Counted from the stretch's first letter, positions 1-4,833 are shown. The stretch: DNA of 6,059 bases from Oscillospiraceae bacterium UBA6409 (GCA_002438575.1 DJPP01000116.1:13499-19557); one strand, 5' to 3'. Program-made: numbers and translations. The notes: generated by a model not told the origin, from the letters alone.

Positions 1-276
1 GTGGCCAGCTATCTGGACAACGACGCCCTGTTCGTCTGCATCGGGGGTGTCTTTGCCCTCCACGGACTAAAAGATACACTGATAAGCCTTGGCGTGACCG
101 AGGTGGTGGAGGCAATGGACATGGATCAGATGACCAATCCGCAGGTGCGGCGTGCCATACAGGCCATCCGTCAGGAGGTGCAGAGCATTCGTGGCATACG
201 CTACTCCAAATACGTCTGGAATCCGGCGTATAAGGGGATCGACGACTACTATCTCAGCCGCGCCGCGGCACAATGA
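1..276 (+). CDS. C-terminal part of a TOPRIM-like DUF3854-type protein (5' end outside window)
   Basis: This is the last 91 codons of a larger gene. The GTG at position 1 is most likely an internal Val codon, because the sequence starts mid-domain (ASYL, then a hydrophobic strand LFVCIGGVFAL) with no ribosome binding site in view. Residues 36-42 (VVEAMDMD) end a strand in a DxD-like pair (D40, D42), followed by N46 and a helix. Near the end comes YVWNPAYKGIDDYYL, a W-x-P-x-YKGIDDYL signature I associate with DUF3854/TOPRIM-like proteins, found beside primase or replication functions of phages, plasmids and ICEs. In TOPRIM folds such acidic residues bind metal for nucleotidyl or strand-transfer chemistry; that role is inferred here. 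The stop at 274-276 abuts the ribosome binding site of the next gene, so the two are probably co-transcribed. Family assignment is from memory of motifs and is moderately sure. Confidence 0.65.
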   Translation: MASYLDNDALFVCIGGVFALHGLKDTLISLGVTEVVEAMDMDQMTNPQVRRAIQAIRQEVQSIRGIRYSKYVWNPAYKGIDDYYLSRAAAQ

Positions 277-291
277 GGAGGATTATGCTAT

Positions 292-1266
292 ATGACAGAA
301 CTCAAATTTGAAGACATGACGGCCGCCGCATCCGGCGATCGTCAGAATATGCTGGGAAAGCTGCTGTATTTCTCCCTACCCAGTGTTTTAGTGGATAAGG
401 ACGATCTGCGCCAGCTCTGTGTGGATATGAACATCCCCTACGCAGGCGGCAACCGCCTGTCGGTGTCCGACGCTTTCCGCAGCGCCACCGGCGATGTGCG
501 GGACAGGATCATCAGCGAGGAATACGGTGAGCGTCACATCTATCAGATCTATTGCAGGGATAACCGGCGTATCTCCGACAGTGTTATCTCCCGTGAGCTG
601 GTAAAGGAAACCATGCATCAAGATACCAATCATTATGAGAAGCTGGCCAACATCAGCTACGATAAGGACAGCCAGATCTTCAGCTATGACAATCTGGCCT
701 ATGACAGTCAGATCGACGCCATGGCCTATTGCCGTAGGGCGGAGGAGCTGTTTGAGTTGTACCAGCGCTGCGCCAACCGAAGGCAGGTGGAGACCATCTG
801 CGTGAATTTCCTCCGTATACTGGAATCCACCAAGCTCAGTGTCAACGGCCATCTCTACTTTGTTCCGCGGCACAATATGGAGAAGGTAGATATTTTCGAG
901 GATTTCATCGCCGAACTCAGCCGGCTCAGCCGCAATCAGACGCACCTGATGGCGAACTCCATCTACATCATCGACGATGCCAAGCAGCGTCAGAAAATGA
1001 CGGAAGAGTTTTATTCCGCCGTAAAGAAAGAGATTGCAGAGTATCAGGAGCGCGCCGACTATTTCATCAAGAGCGGCTGCCAGAGCCCCAGCGTCATGGA
1101 TCGTTGGGTGCTGAAGATCCAGAGTCTGGAGGGAAAGAAGCAGCACTACGAAGACGTGCTGCGCCGCGAGCTGGATGGGCTGGACGACGATTTCGCCACC
1201 CTGAAGCTCTTATCGCAGGAGCTGTCCTTCCGCGCCCAGGCAATCCGGGCAAAAAAAGCGGCGTGA
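292..1266 (+). CDS. Hypothetical 324-aa element protein, probable DUF6744 family
   Basis: An intact ORF of 324 codons. The start ATG at 292 lies 10 nt after GGAGG (277-281); the ATG at 285 is in another frame and soon stops. The N-terminal half (about residues 20-110) mixes helices and strands, with LLYFSLPSVLV at 24-34 and basic patches (RDNRRISD at 89-96). Residues 145-215 look helical and end in a strand, GHLYFVPRHNMEKV, at 187-199. Residues 230-324 are charged and helical and probably form a coiled coil. There is no signal peptide or membrane segment, so it should be cytoplasmic. It resembles DUF6744 proteins, which I recall as uncharacterised and common in clostridial mobile elements and phages. 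It follows the DUF3854-type gene by 15 bp and ends 36 bp before a terminator, so it is the last gene of that operon. A DNA-related accessory role is inference only. Confidence 0.7.
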   Translation: MTELKFEDMTAAASGDRQNMLGKLLYFSLPSVLVDKDDLRQLCVDMNIPYAGGNRLSVSDAFRSATGDVRDRIISEEYGERHIYQIYCRDNRRISDSVISRELVKETMHQDTNHYEKLANISYDKDSQIFSYDNLAYDSQIDAMAYCRRAEELFELYQRCANRRQVETICVNFLRILESTKLSVNGHLYFVPRHNMEKVDIFEDFIAELSRLSRNQTHLMANSIYIIDDAKQRQKMTEEFYSAVKKEIAEYQERADYFIKSGCQSPSVMDRWVLKIQSLEGKKQHYEDVLRRELDGLDDDFATLKLLSQELSFRAQAIRAKKAA

Positions 1267-1301
1267 AAAGTGAGCCAAAACCCTTAATGGTGTTTTGAGC
1301 A

Positions 1302-1348
1302 AAGAAACGGTGTAACCCCATTTGTGGAGTTACACCGTTTCTTCTTTT
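1302..1348 (+). terminator. Rho-independent terminator of the first operon
   Basis: A perfect 15-bp stem pairs AAGAAACGGTGTAAC (1302-1316) with 1329-1343, with a 12-nt loop. CTTTT follows at 1344-1348. It lies 36 bp after the stop of the 324-aa gene and closes the operon. The opposite strand lacks a T-run after the stem, so the terminator should act on + strand transcripts. Confidence 0.8.
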
Positions 1349-1440
1349 AGTACACCATAATCTTATTTACATACAGAGGTTTATAAATCATTGTGACCAC
1401 CTCTGTCCGTGGATGATATACCGCACTTTTGTCAAGAGCC

Positions 1441-1475
1441 AAAACGTTTTGCGGTTTATAACCGCAAAACGTTTT
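1441..1475. repeat. Perfect 16-bp inverted repeat with 3-nt spacer
   Basis: AAAACGTTTTGCGGTT (1441-1456) is matched exactly by its reverse complement at 1460-1475, leaving TAT between them. Each arm also contains the self-palindrome AAAACGTTTT, so the site has two-level symmetry. A further GAGC (1436-1439) can pair with GCTC (1480-1483) around a small internal loop. There is no simple T-tract outside the stem, so it is not a textbook terminator, although the TTTT within the arms could help. An operator, recombinase site or origin hairpin are alternatives. Confidence 0.75.
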
Positions 1476-1750
1476 AATAGCTCATACTGTTGCGGATTTT
1501 TAAGCCGCAGGGCAAAGGCTGCACATCCTCTTCCGGTTTGCTATGAGAAGTTTTTTTACCTCCGGACAGATGCAGACATACGTTGGCTTCATTCAAAACT
1601 TTTCCTTGCAGGGCTGCCGCCTTAGCGCGTATCGCTCTCTTCTTTGTGCTGCTTTCTCCCAAAAATAACGCATTTATGGTATATTATCAAATATATAGGA
1701 CAGATGGCAGCTTTAGCCAACCACCGTTCAACAGGAAAGGCGGCACAGCT

Positions 1751-1879
1751 ATGCGCGTTGTGTTTCTTATCGACAACTACCGATGTATGAGGGTTTTCCC
1801 ACCTATTGCCGGACACGGGCTATATGACCGGCATAGGGATATTCTGCGCCGTATCCATCAAAAAAGACCACTGTTATAA
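1751..1879 (+). CDS. Possible small ORF of 42 codons
   Basis: ATG at 1751 follows AGGAAAGG (1733-1740) with 10 nt spacing. The frame encodes a 42-aa basic peptide (starts MRVVFLIDNYRC, ends RRIHQKRPLL). Its TAA (1877-1879) sits 5 bp before a strong terminator, and a possible extended -10 promoter (TGGTATATT, 1677-1685) lies about 65 bp upstream. This promoter/RBS/ORF/terminator order argues for a transcript. I do not recognise the peptide. It has no clear domain and only a short hydrophobic start. It may be a leader peptide, a small element protein, or chance within a non-coding RNA. Confidence 0.3.
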   Translation: MRVVFLIDNYRCMRVFPPIAGHGLYDRHRDILRRIHQKRPLL

Positions 1880-1884
1880 AAATT

Positions 1885-1935
1885 TCCGCGAGCAAGACAT
1901 GGCATAAGCCGCTGTCTTGTCGCGGATTTTCGCTT
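1885..1935 (+). terminator. Rho-independent terminator upstream of the sigma-like gene
   Basis: TCCGCGA (1885-1891) pairs with TCGCGGA (1920-1926), and CAAGACA (1893-1899) pairs with TGTCTTG (1913-1919); one G (1892) is bulged and the loop has 13 nt. TTTT follows at 1927-1930, with another T-run just after (TTTTT within 1931-1938). It insulates the next gene from upstream transcription and would end any transcript of the 1750-1880 region. Confidence 0.75.
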
Positions 1936-2019
1936 TTTCGGTGCAGAGGGCCTCCGTTTATGATGGGGTTCTGAATATTTCCATAAATATCTATCTGAAA
2001 TAAACTGGAGGATTTGAAT

Positions 2020-2505
2020 ATGAATCACAATTCAAAGGAGCAGGTTCTTTCTCTGCTGCAGAACTACCGCGCCACCAAGCGCAAGATCGAACAGCTTCGC
2101 TACGAGCTGGAGCATCCGGCCAGAGTGACGCCGGATGAAATGATCGAGGCCATGAACTTCGCCAAGAGTGACGGCGAGGGCCGACCCTCCGGCAGCGTAT
2201 CCAACAAGACGCTTTACATCGCCATGAACTTTCAGAGTGCGGCGGATGAGGCAAATGCCGCATTGACACACGATCTGGTCAGCCGTCTCGTTCCGCTGGA
2301 GCAGGAGATCAACCGTCTGGAGCACTACGTGGCGCTTCTGGAGCCGCGGCAGACGGAGGTTATTCGGAGAACCTTCTTTGATAGTCAATCTCTGCCGGAG
2401 ATTTGCAAGGAAATGGGGTATAGCACAAAAACCGTTCGTGCTATTCGGAACCGTGCGATTGAAGAACTTGCTGCCATGTATGAGTTTGCCGCAGGAGTAA
2501 TCTGA
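2020..2505 (+). CDS. Sigma-70 region 4-like HTH regulator, 161 aa
   Basis: The start is ATG 2020, 8 nt after GGAGG (2007-2011). An in-frame TTG at 2014 is only 2 nt from that site and is less likely. Residues 1-35 and 84-108 are heptad-like charged helices (QNYRATKRKIEQLRYELE; LVPLEQEINRLEHYVALL). Residues 108-150 form a sigma region-4-type helix-turn-helix: LEPRQTEVIRRTFF, then SLPEICKEMGYSTKTVRAIRNRAIEEL. There is no region 2, so it is not a complete sigma factor. Related small proteins (DUF1492/ArpU-like, ORF7 of Tn916) activate or modulate transcription in phages and ICEs. The position, just upstream of excisionase and integrase genes, suggests control of excision or transfer genes; this is inference. 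It has its own transcription unit, since a terminator precedes it. An extra segment at about residues 36-83 is not typical of the HTH core. Confidence 0.75.
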   Translation: MNHNSKEQVLSLLQNYRATKRKIEQLRYELEHPARVTPDEMIEAMNFAKSDGEGRPSGSVSNKTLYIAMNFQSAADEANAALTHDLVSRLVPLEQEINRLEHYVALLEPRQTEVIRRTFFDSQSLPEICKEMGYSTKTVRAIRNRAIEELAAMYEFAAGVI

Positions 2506-2511
2506 TCGACC

Positions 2512-2572
2512 TTCCCCATTTTTCCCACAAAGTTCCCTCTGTTTTCCCCGTATAAGGCTCTTGCAACTTCCC
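2512..2572 (+). promoter_or_regulatory. Five helically phased TTCCC motifs upstream of the xis promoter
   Basis: TTCCC occurs at 2512, 2522, 2533, 2544 and 2568. The first four are 10, 11 and 11 bp apart, about one helical turn, and the last is 24 bp on, between the -35 and -10 of the predicted promoter. Such spacing puts the motifs on one DNA face, as expected for cooperative protein binding. Candidate ligands are the sigma-like protein, the excisionase or a regulator outside the window. The spacing is read directly; the function is inferred. Confidence 0.4.
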
Positions 2573-2590
2573 TCATAGTCATGGTATGAT
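2561..2590 (+). promoter_or_regulatory. Predicted promoter for the excisionase gene
   Basis: The -35 is TTGCAA (2561-2566, 4 of 6 consensus). After an 18-bp spacer comes TATGAT (2585-2590, 5 of 6), preceded by TG plus one base, an extended -10. Initiation is expected near 2597, so the transcript would begin almost directly with the hairpin at 2603-2640 and read into the gene at 2678. Confidence 0.55.
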
Positions 2591-2602
2591 TGAAGCTGTC
2601 AA

Positions 2603-2640
2603 GAAAGAGCAGGCACCCCGACCGGGGTGCTTGCTCTTTC
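2603..2640 (+). promoter_or_regulatory. Large leader hairpin before xis (attenuator, 5' stabiliser or terminator)
   Basis: GAAAGAGCA (2603-2611) pairs with TGCTCTTTC (2632-2640), G2612-T2631 is a wobble pair, and GCACCCC (2613-2619) pairs with GGGGTGC (2624-2630), leaving a 4-nt loop. This gives about 17 bp with a GC-rich top. No proper T-tract follows (TGTCC comes next), so strong intrinsic termination is doubtful, although it may close the upstream gene. Given the predicted start near 2597, a structured 5' leader affecting stability or readthrough is the favoured reading. Confidence 0.6.
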
Positions 2641-2677
2641 TGTCCTATAATACTAAACATTTGCAGGAGGGAGTACC

Positions 2678-2920
2678 ATGATCCGAACCAGAACGATTCG
2701 TGAGGCGGCAGCCTATTTCAAGGAGACAGACCCCAATACCTGCCTTACCGAAACAGCTATCAGGACGCTGCTCCGTACAGGTGCGGTTCCCAGTGCTCGC
2801 ATTGGGAAAAAATATCTTGTGGCAATTGAGGCTTTAGAAGAATATCTGTCAGGAGCAATTCAGCAACCAAAGGCATACACCCCCGCCAGTAAGCCGGAAA
2901 GGTGCTGGAAGATTCAGTAA
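2678..2920 (+). CDS. Excisionase-like HTH DNA-binding protein, 80 aa
   Basis: ATG 2678 follows AGGAGGG (2665-2671) with good spacing. Residues 4-58 form a MerR/excisionase-type winged helix: TIREAAAYFKE, then TETAIRTLLRTGAVPSARIGKKYLVAIEALEEYL, in which the conserved G-x-x-P-x-x-x-x-G-KKY-L wing and the final LEEYL helix are recognisable. Small basic proteins of this type bind near att sites and bend DNA, steering a tyrosine recombinase toward excision; some act as repressors of nearby promoters. The last 20 residues (KAYTPASKPERCWKIQ) are a basic tail. The gene lies 130 bp before the integrase gene on the same strand, the usual xis-int order. An excisionase role is inferred from family and position; a plain HTH regulator is the alternative. 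Confidence 0.8.
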   Translation: MIRTRTIREAAAYFKETDPNTCLTETAIRTLLRTGAVPSARIGKKYLVAIEALEEYLSGAIQQPKAYTPASKPERCWKIQ

Positions 2921-2979
2921 TATACAGCATTGTTGAGAGTGACCCCTTGTTTTTTGCCATACGCATTTAAAATAATTTC

Positions 2980-3008
2980 TTGTGTTACACCGTGTTCAGC
3001 GATATAAT
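2980..3008 (+). promoter_or_regulatory. Predicted promoter for the integrase gene
   Basis: A perfect -10, TATAAT (3003-3008), lies 17 bp after TTGTGT (2980-2985, 3 of 6 to the -35 consensus). The start codon of the integrase is 42 bp after the -10. This would let int be expressed separately from xis. The -35 is weak, so activation by a protein is possible. Confidence 0.45.
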
Positions 3009-3050
3009 GCGGTTACGTATCACAAGGCGTTATTGAAAGGAGAACGCCAC

Positions 3051-4121
3051 ATGGCAACAAAAGCAAAGAAAAAATATACTTACCTGACAAAAGCAATTCA
3101 ACTTCCAGATGGAACGCGAAAATACATCCGTGGGAAAGACCAGAAGGAACTGGAAGAAAAGGTGTTAAAGGCGCAGATCATGGTCAATGCCGGAGTGGAT
3201 ATTTGCAGCGAGGAGACCTTTGGACATTTTGCTCAGATGTGGTATGACATTTATAAGAAGCCGTACCTCCGGGAAAACAGCCAAAATGCCATCAAATATG
3301 TCCTGAACCAGCACATCCTTCCGTATATCGGTGGTTATCGCCTGCGGGACATCTCTCCCATGCAGATTCAATCCATCATGGCAGCCCTTTCTGACAAGAG
3401 CAATTCTCTCCAGTCAAAAGTGCTGATTGCGCTGAGAAGCATTTTTAAGGCGGCACAGGAAAATGGCTTGGTTGCAAAATCTCCAGTCAGTAGCATGCTG
3501 AAGCCAAGTGGAAAAAAGACCGCCGAAAAAGTCGCATTGACTCCGCAGGAAAGTGACTTGCTCCTCCAGCGGGTCAAAAATGAGCGGGCCTATACATTTC
3601 TCCTGATTGCACTCCAAACCGGAATGCGTCGAGGTGAGATTGTCGGTCTGCAATGGAGCGATATTGATTTCGAGAGAAGAATGATCTGCGTTCGTCATAA
3701 CGCCGTATTGGGCCGCTACGAAACGACCGTCAGTGAACTTCTGAAAACCAAAGCTGGCAGACGAGATATTCCTATGTCAGATGAGGTGGAAGCATGGCTA
3801 CTCAAGCAAAGAGGCCGCAGTCCCTCAAAATTTGTTTTATCCCTGAAAAACAAAAAAGTGATGACCCTGTCAGCCTTCCGTAGTATGTGGAAGCTCATTG
3901 AGCGTGAGCTGCCGGAAACCCATATAACTGCCCATATTCTCCGCCACACTTATATCACACGTCTTTTTGAAGCCGGATTGGACGTAAAGGAGATCCAGTA
4001 TTTGGCTGGACACAGCACGATGGACATGACGCTGAGTGTTTATACTCACTATGATCGTAAAAATCGGGAGCAGCAAACTGCGGAGAAAGTCCGTCGAGCA
4101 TTCTGCAAGGAAGCCGTCTAA
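3051..4121 (+). CDS. int: Tyrosine recombinase, site-specific integrase, 356 aa
   Basis: ATG 3051 is chosen because AAAGGAG (3037-3043) sits 7 nt upstream; the frame is open further up, from about 2982, but without a ribosome binding site. Residues 1-45 form a basic arm-type DNA-binding domain (KKYTYLTKAIQLPDGTRKYIRG, then a charged helix). Residues 55-150 are the helical core-binding domain (FGHFAQMWYDIYKK, YIGGYRLRDISPMQIQ). Residues 163-350 are the catalytic domain with a full set of active-site residues: R193 in TGMRRGE, K234 in LKTKAGRRDIPM, H295 and R298 in HILRHTY, H321 in LAGH, and the nucleophile Y331 in SVYTHY. It cuts and rejoins DNA through a 3'-phosphotyrosyl bond to integrate or excise the element. 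Length and layout match Tn916/phage-type integrases. The gene points at the 3' end of tRNA-Val, the probable target. It appears intact and functional. Confidence 0.95.
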   Translation: MATKAKKKYTYLTKAIQLPDGTRKYIRGKDQKELEEKVLKAQIMVNAGVDICSEETFGHFAQMWYDIYKKPYLRENSQNAIKYVLNQHILPYIGGYRLRDISPMQIQSIMAALSDKSNSLQSKVLIALRSIFKAAQENGLVAKSPVSSMLKPSGKKTAEKVALTPQESDLLLQRVKNERAYTFLLIALQTGMRRGEIVGLQWSDIDFERRMICVRHNAVLGRYETTVSELLKTKAGRRDIPMSDEVEAWLLKQRGRSPSKFVLSLKNKKVMTLSAFRSMWKLIERELPETHITAHILRHTYITRLFEAGLDVKEIQYLAGHSTMDMTLSVYTHYDRKNREQQTAEKVRRAFCKEAV

Positions 4122-4125
4122 AAAG

Positions 4126-4215
4126 TTTGCAACAAACGCCTCTGCCTAAAAAGGCCGCAAACCCTTGTGGCACAACGGATAGCGGTCCAAAAAAATTTGC
4201 AACACTTTTGCAACA
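4126..4215 (+). repeat. Three TTTGCAACA direct repeats, putative integrase arm sites
   Basis: The 9-mer TTTGCAACA occurs at 4126-4134, 4196-4204 and 4207-4215. The last two are 11 bp apart start to start, about one helical turn. They lie between the integrase stop codon and the tRNA-Val 3' end, where arm-type sites bound by the integrase N-terminal domain are expected. The repeats are seen directly; the binding role is inferred. Confidence 0.5.
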
Positions 4216-4342
4216 AGAACCCCCGAAATCGCCCGAAAATACCCCAAAATACCGCAAGCAGAGAGGCTCTTTTCTTCCAGAAAAAGGCAAAGAAAAAACC
4301 TCGGAACCATTGTGATTCCAAGGTTTTTTCTTGGTGGAGACT
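4216..4342. other. Probable element/chromosome junction (att site) at the tRNA-Val 3' end
   Basis: Integrase and putative arm sites lie to the left, and the 3' end of a complete tRNA-Val gene (CCA at 4332-4334) lies to the right. Elements with tyrosine integrases often recombine within the 3' part of a tRNA gene and rebuild it. The crossover core should therefore lie in or next to the tRNA 3' end. The matching repeat at the other element end is outside the window, so the exact core cannot be given. Confidence 0.45.
4292..4330. terminator. Terminator hairpin between integrase and tRNA-Val
   Basis: GAAAAAACCT (4292-4301) pairs with AGGTTTTTTC (4321-4330), and after one C/A mismatch GGAA (4303-4306) pairs with TTCC (4316-4319); the loop has 9 nt. 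The A-run on one arm and T-run on the other allow use from both sides. It lies 1 bp beyond the tRNA-Val CCA end, so it likely ends the tRNA operon on the - strand, and could also stop integrase transcripts on the + strand. Confidence 0.65.
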
Positions 4343-4408
4343 GCTGGACTCGAACCAGTGACCTCCTGCGTGTGAAGCAGGCGCTCTAACCAGCTGAGCT
4401 AAGCCTCC
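4332..4408 (-). tRNA. tRNA-Val (anticodon CAC)
   Basis: Read on the - strand, the acceptor arms GGAGGCT and AGTCTCC pair over 7 bp with one G-U. The anticodon stem CCTGC/GCAGG closes loop TTCACAC, giving anticodon CAC for valine codon GTG. The T-arm carries TTCGAGT, the discriminator is A, and CCA is encoded. It is the last gene of the three-tRNA cluster and the probable integration target of the element. Confidence 0.95.
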
Positions 4409-4412
4409 GAAT

Positions 4413-4438
4413 TGTCGGCGACCCTCGGGGTGCCGACA
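4413..4438 (-). other. Hairpin in the tRNA-Glu/tRNA-Val spacer
   Basis: TGTCGGC (4413-4419) pairs with GCCGACA (4432-4438), and past one unpaired G, ACCC (4421-4424) pairs with GGGT (4428-4431) around a 3-nt loop. The hairpin fills nearly the whole 30-bp spacer. No T-tract follows, so it is not a terminator and is more likely involved in folding or processing of the tRNA precursor. Confidence 0.6.
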
Positions 4439-4513
4439 TGGTGACCCGTACGGGAATCGAACCCATGTTACAGCCGTGAAAGGGCCGTGTCTTAACCTCT
4501 TGACCAACGGGCC
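4439..4513 (-). tRNA. tRNA-Glu (anticodon TTC)
   Basis: On the - strand, acceptor arms GGCCCGT and ACGGGTC pair, with one G-U at position 2-71. The anticodon stem CGGCC/GGCTG closes loop CTTTCAC, giving anticodon TTC. The T-loop is TTCGATT, discriminator A, CCA encoded. It is the middle gene of the cluster. Confidence 0.95.
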
Positions 4514-4529
4514 ATCTTTTGAGGGGTAT

Positions 4530-4559
4530 ACCGGAGAGATGCTGACGCATCTCTCCGGT
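4530..4559 (-). other. Perfect 13-bp hairpin in the tRNA-Met/tRNA-Glu spacer
   Basis: ACCGGAGAGATGC (4530-4542) pairs exactly with GCATCTCTCCGGT (4547-4559), leaving loop TGAC. It begins 1 bp after the CCA end of tRNA-Met. Neither strand has a T-tract afterwards, so an RNA-processing or folding signal is likelier than a terminator. Confidence 0.65.
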
Positions 4560-4560
4560 G

Positions 4561-4637
4561 TGGTAGCGGCGACTGGATTTGAACCGGTGACACTGCGGGT
4601 ATGAACCGCATGCTCTAGCCAACTGAGCTACGCCGCC
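4561..4637 (-). tRNA. tRNA-Met, elongator type (anticodon CAT)
   Basis: On the - strand, acceptor arms GGCGGCG and CGCCGCT pair over 7 bp, ending in a G1-U72 wobble. Anticodon stem TGCGG/CCGCA closes loop TTCATAC, giving CAT. The lack of a three-G/three-C anticodon stem and of an unpaired 1-72 argues against initiator tRNA. A lysidine-modified tRNA-Ile2 also reads CAT but is less likely, since the GAGCATGCGG...CCGCAGTGTC pattern is typical of clostridial elongator Met. The T-stem ACCGG/CCAGT has a C-A mismatch at its middle pair. CCA is encoded. It is the first gene of the cluster. Confidence 0.9.
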
Positions 4638-4662
4638 ATGTTGTCCTCGACAGGCACGAGTT

Positions 4663-4692
4663 ACTATACCATATTTCAGCGCCCTTTGTCAA
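4663..4692 (-). promoter_or_regulatory. Promoter of the tRNA Met-Glu-Val operon
   Basis: On the - strand there is a perfect -35 TTGACA (4692-4687), an 18-bp spacer and -10 TATAGT (4668-4663) preceded by TGG, an extended -10. The first tRNA begins 26 bp past the -10. A near-consensus, strong constitutive promoter fits stable RNA genes. Confidence 0.85.
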
Positions 4693-4750
4693 CAGCTTTT
4701 TTGCAAATCAGAGGAAAAACTGGCACACCTCGGTTTGCAGCCTCGCAGAG

Positions 4751-4770
4751 TTTGCGCCCGCAGGCGCAAA
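4751..4770. repeat. Hairpin 4 after groEL, TTTGCGCC/GGCGCAAA
   Basis: TTTGCGCC (4751-4758) pairs perfectly with GGCGCAAA (4763-4770), with loop CGCA. It is the groEL-distal member of the hairpin series and has no T-tract outside the stem. Confidence 0.6.
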
Positions 4771-4782
4771 TAAACCTAAATC

Positions 4783-4817
4783 TATTTTCGACGGCGGCGT
4801 GTACGTCGTCGAAAATA
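4783..4817. repeat. Hairpin 3 after groEL, TATTTTCGACG stem
   Basis: TATTTTCGACG (4783-4793) pairs with CGTCGAAAATA (4807-4817), extended by three further inner pairs (one wobble) to a 14-bp stem with a 7-nt loop. AT-rich outer and GC-rich inner pairs make it symmetric for both strands, so it could act as a terminator in either direction. Confidence 0.6.
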
Positions 4818-4833
4818 CTTCTCAGCCTGCAAA

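Larger units (their letters stand above)
1349..2019. other. 670-bp gap without a convincing large gene; inverted repeats, terminator, one tiny ORF
   Basis: This stretch separates two transcription units of the element. It is clearly more AT-rich than its surroundings. From left to right it holds an imperfect inverted repeat (ACAGAGGT at 1373-1380 with ACCTCTGT at 1399-1406), a perfect 16-bp inverted repeat (1441-1475), a weak TGCGG/CCGCA hairpin (1491-1509), a possible extended -10 promoter (TGGTATATT at 1677-1685), a possible 42-codon ORF (1751-1879), a terminator (1885-1930), and the leader of the sigma-like gene, including a short palindrome ATATTT/AAATAT (1975-1990). Open frames on both strands around 1413-1820 lack good ribosome binding sites and recognisable domains. 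The region could be regulatory, an RNA gene, an origin-like site, or decayed sequence. Confidence 0.5.

Noticed and set aside
388..1146. Long minus-strand ORF (252 codons) inside the 324-aa gene
   Set aside because: It lies fully antisense to a well-supported gene with its own ribosome binding site, and its sequence is low in recognisable structure, typical of a shadow frame in GC-rich DNA.
1474..1662. Minus-strand ORF of 62 codons ending at the 16-bp inverted repeat
   Set aside because: It starts at a TTG with no ribosome binding site, shows no recognised domain, and its stop only by chance overlaps the repeat. Coding use is possible but not supported.
2573..2602. Divergent minus-strand promoter with TTGACA at 2602-2597
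   Set aside because: The -35 is perfect, but no acceptable -10 lies at 16-18 bp; the best match (TATGAG) is at 19 bp, and no gene lies on that strand.
1329..2993. Shared 10-mer GTTACACCGT in the terminator (1329-1338) and before int (2984-2993)
   Set aside because: Flanks do not match and one copy is part of a terminator stem; a single shared 10-mer in 6 kb is weak evidence for a functional repeat.
2982..3050. Upstream extension of the integrase by 23 codons
   Set aside because: The frame is open, but there is no ribosome binding site, and it would overlap the predicted -10 at 3003-3008. ATG 3051 has AAAGGAG at good spacing.
4165..4186. tRNA D-arm-like string (GTGGCACAACGGATAGCG) between int and tRNA-Val
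   Set aside because: No anticodon or T-arm follows, since the next bases are A/T-rich. It is not a tRNA and shows no clear tRNA remnant.
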